Program-made: the position numbers and the translations under genes | Notes under the pieces: model-generated | The model's database searches: none | Told to the model about the DNA's origin: nothing | The model's input: the letters and a program-made list of their open reading frames with translations, nothing else | Origin: Clostridia bacterium | GTDB taxonomy: Bacteria; Bacillota_A; Clostridia; Oscillospirales; UBA929 | Reading direction: 5' to 3' | Length of the DNA: 7,318 nt | Assembly: GCA_026001245.1 (NCBI GenBank) | Contig: BNZR01000066.1 | Coordinates: 1 to 7,318, forward strand | Shown here: positions 5,225-7,318 of the stretch, in pieces | How positions within the stretch are numbered: position 1 is the stretch's first letter | How the letters are laid out: each line of letters begins with the position of its first letter

Positions 5225-6097
5225 TTATTTGTTGGCAAACCACGCCTCAAGTGCCTTGGCAATAACATCCTCGATTTCTTTTGGGTCTTGCTTCTCCCCG
5301 AAGTACCGTGACATCACATCGCCGCTTACCTTTACTTTAGTCGGCTTGACTATTGCCGATTCAGCCTTTAGCAGTTTAACCACAGCTTCTTCCGTCAACC
5401 CTCCTTGCCCCGACAAGTCCCGTAGTTCCTCGGCCTTACGCATGGTGAGTTGTGTGGATTTATCCTGTAATGCCTGCAACACAAGCCACTGCTCTTTCTC
5501 TTTCAAATAAGACAGCGACACGGCGGCTCTCATCGCAATTGTTCCTTGGTCGAGCATCTCTTTGAGTTCGTCAATCAACTCATTCACACGAAGATACCGA
5601 GCAATTGTATCCTTAGACAACCCATACTGCGTTCCGAGCTTATCGCGACTCCGCGACCTGTGCGCCACTGGCGAACAGGTTAGCGTTTCGATCTCTTCGA
5701 GCAAGTCAGAACGGTAACCGGATTTCTTTTTCATAGCACCATAGTGTGTCGCCAAAGCCAAAGCGCGTTCGCTGGGCTTCATGTCAGCAAAACTACGTTG
5801 AATGAGATTCGTTTCGGTGACGATGAGTAACGCCTCATCATCTGACAGTCCCTCACGAACGACCGCCGGAACAGCTTCAAGTTCCGCTACCTTCGCCGCC
5901 TCAACACGGTTGTGACCGCTGAGTATTTCGTACTGGTCTCCAAGCGGACGAACGACAATCGGCACAAGAATACCGTTAGCCTTGACGCTTTCCACCATAT
6001 CATCAAAGCGCTTACCGTCATACAGCTTGAACGGGTGATTGGAGAACGGCACGAGGTTGGCGATGGGTAACTGGCGTATTTGCAAATCTTCAATCAT
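5225..6097 (-). CDS. ParB/Spo0J-like DNA-binding protein, no ParA neighbour (290 aa)
   Basis: Start chosen at ATG 6097, with AAAGGA nine bases upstream; a TTG at 6106 in the same frame is less likely. Counting from this ATG, residues 9-80 form the ParB N-terminal domain (QLPIANLVPFSNHPF.., then YEILSGHNRVEAAK at 57-69, the counterpart of the GxRRxxA nucleotide-binding box). TNLIQRSF at 96-103 matches the ENLQR box. Residues 154-178 (LGTQYGLSKDTIARYLRV..) are the helix-turn-helix that reads a parS-like site, and a C-terminal helical part follows. Proteins of this family spread from parS as CTP-dependent clamps and work with a ParA ATPase, or act alone as nucleoid-occlusion or transcription factors in mobile elements. 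The length suits the family. No ParA lies within the window, it has its own promoter, and no consensus chromosomal parS was seen. It probably derives from a plasmid or integrative element. Confidence 0.88.
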   Translation of the reverse strand: MIEDLQIRQLPIANLVPFSNHPFKLYDGKRFDDMVESVKANGILVPIVVRPLGDQYEILSGHNRVEAAKVAELEAVPAVVREGLSDDEALLIVTETNLIQRSFADMKPSERALALATHYGAMKKKSGYRSDLLEEIETLTCSPVAHRSRSRDKLGTQYGLSKDTIARYLRVNELIDELKEMLDQGTIAMRAAVSLSYLKEKEQWLVLQALQDKSTQLTMRKAEELRDLSGQGGLTEEAVVKLLKAESAIVKPTKVKVSGDVMSRYFGEKQDPKEIEDVIAKALEAWFANK

Positions 6098-6130
6098 GTT
6101 GAACAATCCTTTGTTTGTTATTTCGCCTAT

Positions 6131-6159
6131 ATTCTACACGATTCGGCAAACAAAGTCAA
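6131..6159 (-). promoter_or_regulatory. Promoter of the parB-like gene, with doubled -35
   Basis: On the minus strand TTGACT (6159-6154) is followed by a 17-base spacer and TAGAAT (6136-6131); each hexamer matches consensus at five of six positions. A second TTGACT lies directly upstream (6166-6161), making a tandem ATTGACT repeat. Transcription should start near 6124, about 27 bases before the ATG. The position just after the upstream gene's terminator makes parB an independent unit. Confidence 0.75.
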
Positions 6160-6181
6160 TAGTCAATGTGAGATAATTTAA

Positions 6182-6217
6182 GCCGCACGGAAGTCCCAAT
6201 CAAGACCTCCGCGCGGC
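6182..6217 (-). terminator. Intrinsic terminator of the Rpn-like gene
   Basis: On the minus strand GCCGCGCGGAGGTC (6217-6204), an 8-base loop and GACTTCCGTGCGGC (6195-6182) form a 14-base stem, followed by TTAAATTAT. Two positions are G:U pairs in minus-strand RNA but would be A:C mismatches in plus-strand RNA, so the hairpin is built for the minus strand. It begins 14 bases past the stop of the nuclease-like gene. The T tract is imperfect. Confidence 0.8.
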
Positions 6218-6231
6218 AGGTTGATATTCAG

Positions 6232-7119
6232 CTAGTCTTGTTCAATTTCTTTCGCGATCTCAAGCACTTGTTCCATAGGCACACTTAACTCCGTGGCAAC
6301 TTGCTCCGGTGTTCTGCCTTTGGCAAGCCGCGAGGCTATACGAGCACCATACGCCCTAGCGTTCTCCACAGCCCACATATCAAGTCTCTGCGCAAGGCGA
6401 ACACTCGGTTCCACATATCCTACTGCTTCCATGATTTTAGTCCACTCCTTCCCTTTATCGTCAACAGTTTCGTCTTTCTGAATAACTTCGCCGGCATATT
6501 CCGCCGTGGTTTCTAAAATCTGCTTATAAATGCTGCCAGAGATTCTCCGCTCATCCAACATCTTATCTGCAGTCGACTTGATTAGCGTAAAATTCTTAGC
6601 TGCAATCTCACTGCTACCCTTCTTCCCGATGAGGTCAACCAACATCGCGGGCGCAAATACGAATGCTTCTTGCACCAGTTCCGCACCGGCAAGCTCTGAC
6701 ACATATTTGCACGGCACTTCGTAGGTAACTTTCTGACTGTCCGGCAACACTAGCGTTGTTGTAAGCGTGTGCCACGGCTTTGTAGGTGTCCGCAAGTACA
6801 CTACGACTTGTTGCGGCAGTCTGATTTCAACGTCACGCTTATCTCCATGTTGCCCGCCGATTCGTACTCCATACTTCAATATGCGGATACCTATGGTCGT
6901 GTCTTTGAAGCTGGATTCGACTTCCATGTGGTATGTGTCATCGCCGATTTGAAGGACGATGTCGGCTTCAAGTGTGCTGTTCTCCACCGACTTGCGATTG
7001 AGCCACACGACTTTTGAACCATGCGGGATATTGCTACCGAAGATGAAGTTAATGCAGTCTATTTTGTTGTCGTCGGACATCATGCCGAAAAGTCGCTGTA
7101 CGTCCAAATCGTATTGCAA
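6232..7119 (-). CDS. Rpn-family PD-(D/E)XK nuclease-like protein (295 aa)
   Basis: Start TTG at 7119: an in-frame TGA directly precedes it, GGTGA lies at the right distance upstream and the promoter is about 25 bases away. The next in-frame ATGs are at codons 13-14 and would remove the conserved DxxxxLFG N-terminus. Residues 50-70 read LEADIVLQIGDDTYHMEVES, fitting the PD-(D/E)XK core with D53 as metal ligand and E66/E68 in the E-x-E strand, as in Rpn/PDDEXK_2 recombination-promoting nucleases and 'putative transposases'. A helical middle follows, and the C-terminal RTPEQVATELSVPMEQVLEI (269-288) is the small helix-turn-helix-like end common in that group. Rpn proteins cut DNA and stimulate recombination independently of RecA; some take part in phage defence. 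No partner gene is adjacent and it is a monocistronic unit with its own promoter and terminator. The exact subfamily is uncertain, since the lysine or Q after the E-x-E strand is not canonical. Confidence 0.75.
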   Translation of the reverse strand: MQYDLDVQRLFGMMSDDNKIDCINFIFGSNIPHGSKVVWLNRKSVENSTLEADIVLQIGDDTYHMEVESSFKDTTIGIRILKYGVRIGGQHGDKRDVEIRLPQQVVVYLRTPTKPWHTLTTTLVLPDSQKVTYEVPCKYVSELAGAELVQEAFVFAPAMLVDLIGKKGSSEIAAKNFTLIKSTADKMLDERRISGSIYKQILETTAEYAGEVIQKDETVDDKGKEWTKIMEAVGYVEPSVRLAQRLDMWAVENARAYGARIASRLAKGRTPEQVATELSVPMEQVLEIAKEIEQD

Positions 7120-7145
7120 TCACATCACCAACTCTCTATGAACTC

Positions 7146-7174
7146 ATTATACCATTGAATGGCGGGAATTGCAA
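7146..7174 (-). promoter_or_regulatory. Extended -10 promoter of the Rpn-like gene
   Basis: On the minus strand TTGCAA (7174-7169, four of six) is followed by a 17-base spacer ending in TGG and a perfect TATAAT (7151-7146). TGGTATAAT is an extended -10 element. Predicted start is near 7139, leaving a leader of about 20 bases before the TTG start codon. It lies just past the stop of the ilvD-type gene. Confidence 0.75.
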
Positions 7175-7182
7175 GCCCTTTT

Positions 7183-7318
7183 TCAGCTTTTCCACCCAAC
7201 CACATTCAATCTCCTGCGCTCAATATCCAACTCAACTACATCCCCGTCCCGCAACTGCGCAATCGGACCGCCCAGTGCCGCTTCCGGCGACACATGCCCA
7301 ATCGCCGGACCGATGCTC
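7183..7318 (-). CDS. ilvD: Dihydroxy-acid dehydratase, C-terminal end (runs off right edge)
   Basis: The minus strand from the right edge reads [20 protein letters not shown], then [20 protein letters not shown] and a short GWKS tail before TGA at 7183-7185. This is the conserved C-terminus of IlvD/Edd dehydratases ([13 protein letters not shown]..rDGD.i.iDi), the Fe-S enzymes that convert 2,3-dihydroxy acids to 2-keto acids in valine, leucine and isoleucine synthesis. The visible 44 codons are uninterrupted, so this copy may be intact beyond the window. The Edd branch (6-phosphogluconate dehydratase) or a sugar-acid dehydratase cannot be excluded. The same coding segment recurs, decayed and inverted, at 303-402. 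Confidence 0.85.
   Translation of the reverse strand, partial: SIGPAIGHVSPEAALGGPIAQLRDGDVVELDIERRRLNVVGWKS
7203..7302 (-). repeat. Right arm of the inverted ilvD-derived repeat
   Basis: This is the counterpart of 303-402 in opposite orientation. Here the reading frame is intact and carries the conserved GGP of the family, whereas the left arm has DDP and a missing base upstream. Confidence 0.8.

Noticed and set aside
303..7302. Inverted repeats as ends of a large transposon
   Set aside because: The similarity is explained by ilvD protein-coding sequence, with codon-style divergence and an intact frame on the right; no transposase or target duplication was seen.
1..7318. tRNA, rRNA or CRISPR array
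   Set aside because: No cloverleaf-like segments with a GGTTCGAAT-type T arm, no rRNA-like blocks and no regularly spaced repeats were seen.

Overview
The window looks like an accessory, rearranged stretch of a low- to mid-GC Firmicute genome (a Clostridia or Negativicutes relative is my guess). The signs are strong AAAGGA/AAGGAGG ribosome binding sites, good sigma-70/sigma-A promoters, a Gp20-type phage scaffold, a DinJ/RelB antitoxin and an Rpn-type nuclease. Almost every intact gene is on the minus strand.

Layout. 1-88: start of a DinJ/RelB-like antitoxin reading off the left edge, with a near-consensus promoter and two Shine-Dalgarno sequences. 259-432: a frameshifted C-terminal remnant of a dihydroxy-acid dehydratase (ilvD-type) gene on the plus strand. 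About 425-690: a plus-strand fragment of a cell-surface repeat protein. 473-1849 (minus): two phage head genes, a scaffold that has lost its N-terminus and a coat protein that has lost its C-terminal part. 1674-4695 (minus): an AT-rich two-gene signalling unit, a soluble histidine kinase with a zinc ribbon and a PocR-like sensor region, followed by a receiver-domain protein cut off near its end by the phage sequence. 4696-5224: a 529-base gene-free region with a probable kinase promoter, palindromes and a weak hairpin terminator. 5225-6097 (minus): a ParB-fold protein without a ParA neighbour, with its own promoter. 6182-6217: a strong terminator. 6232-7119 (minus): an Rpn/PD-(D/E)XK nuclease-like protein with an extended -10 promoter. 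7183-7318 (minus): the C-terminus of an apparently intact ilvD-type gene running off the right edge.

How the parts work together. The kinase and receiver are spaced like an operon (25 bases) and should form a phosphorelay responding to a small ligand in the cytoplasm. No DNA-binding output is visible, and the receiver lacks its last strand and helix, so in this copy the pathway is probably broken or altered. The ParB and Rpn genes are separate transcription units typical of mobile or accessory DNA.

The left 1.8 kb is a chain of gene fragments from unrelated sources joined end to end. This may be genuine genome decay at an insertion hotspot or a chimeric assembly, and the sequence alone cannot decide. 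The most interesting candidate for an undescribed system is the PocR-like/zinc-ribbon kinase with its unusual inserted receiver.
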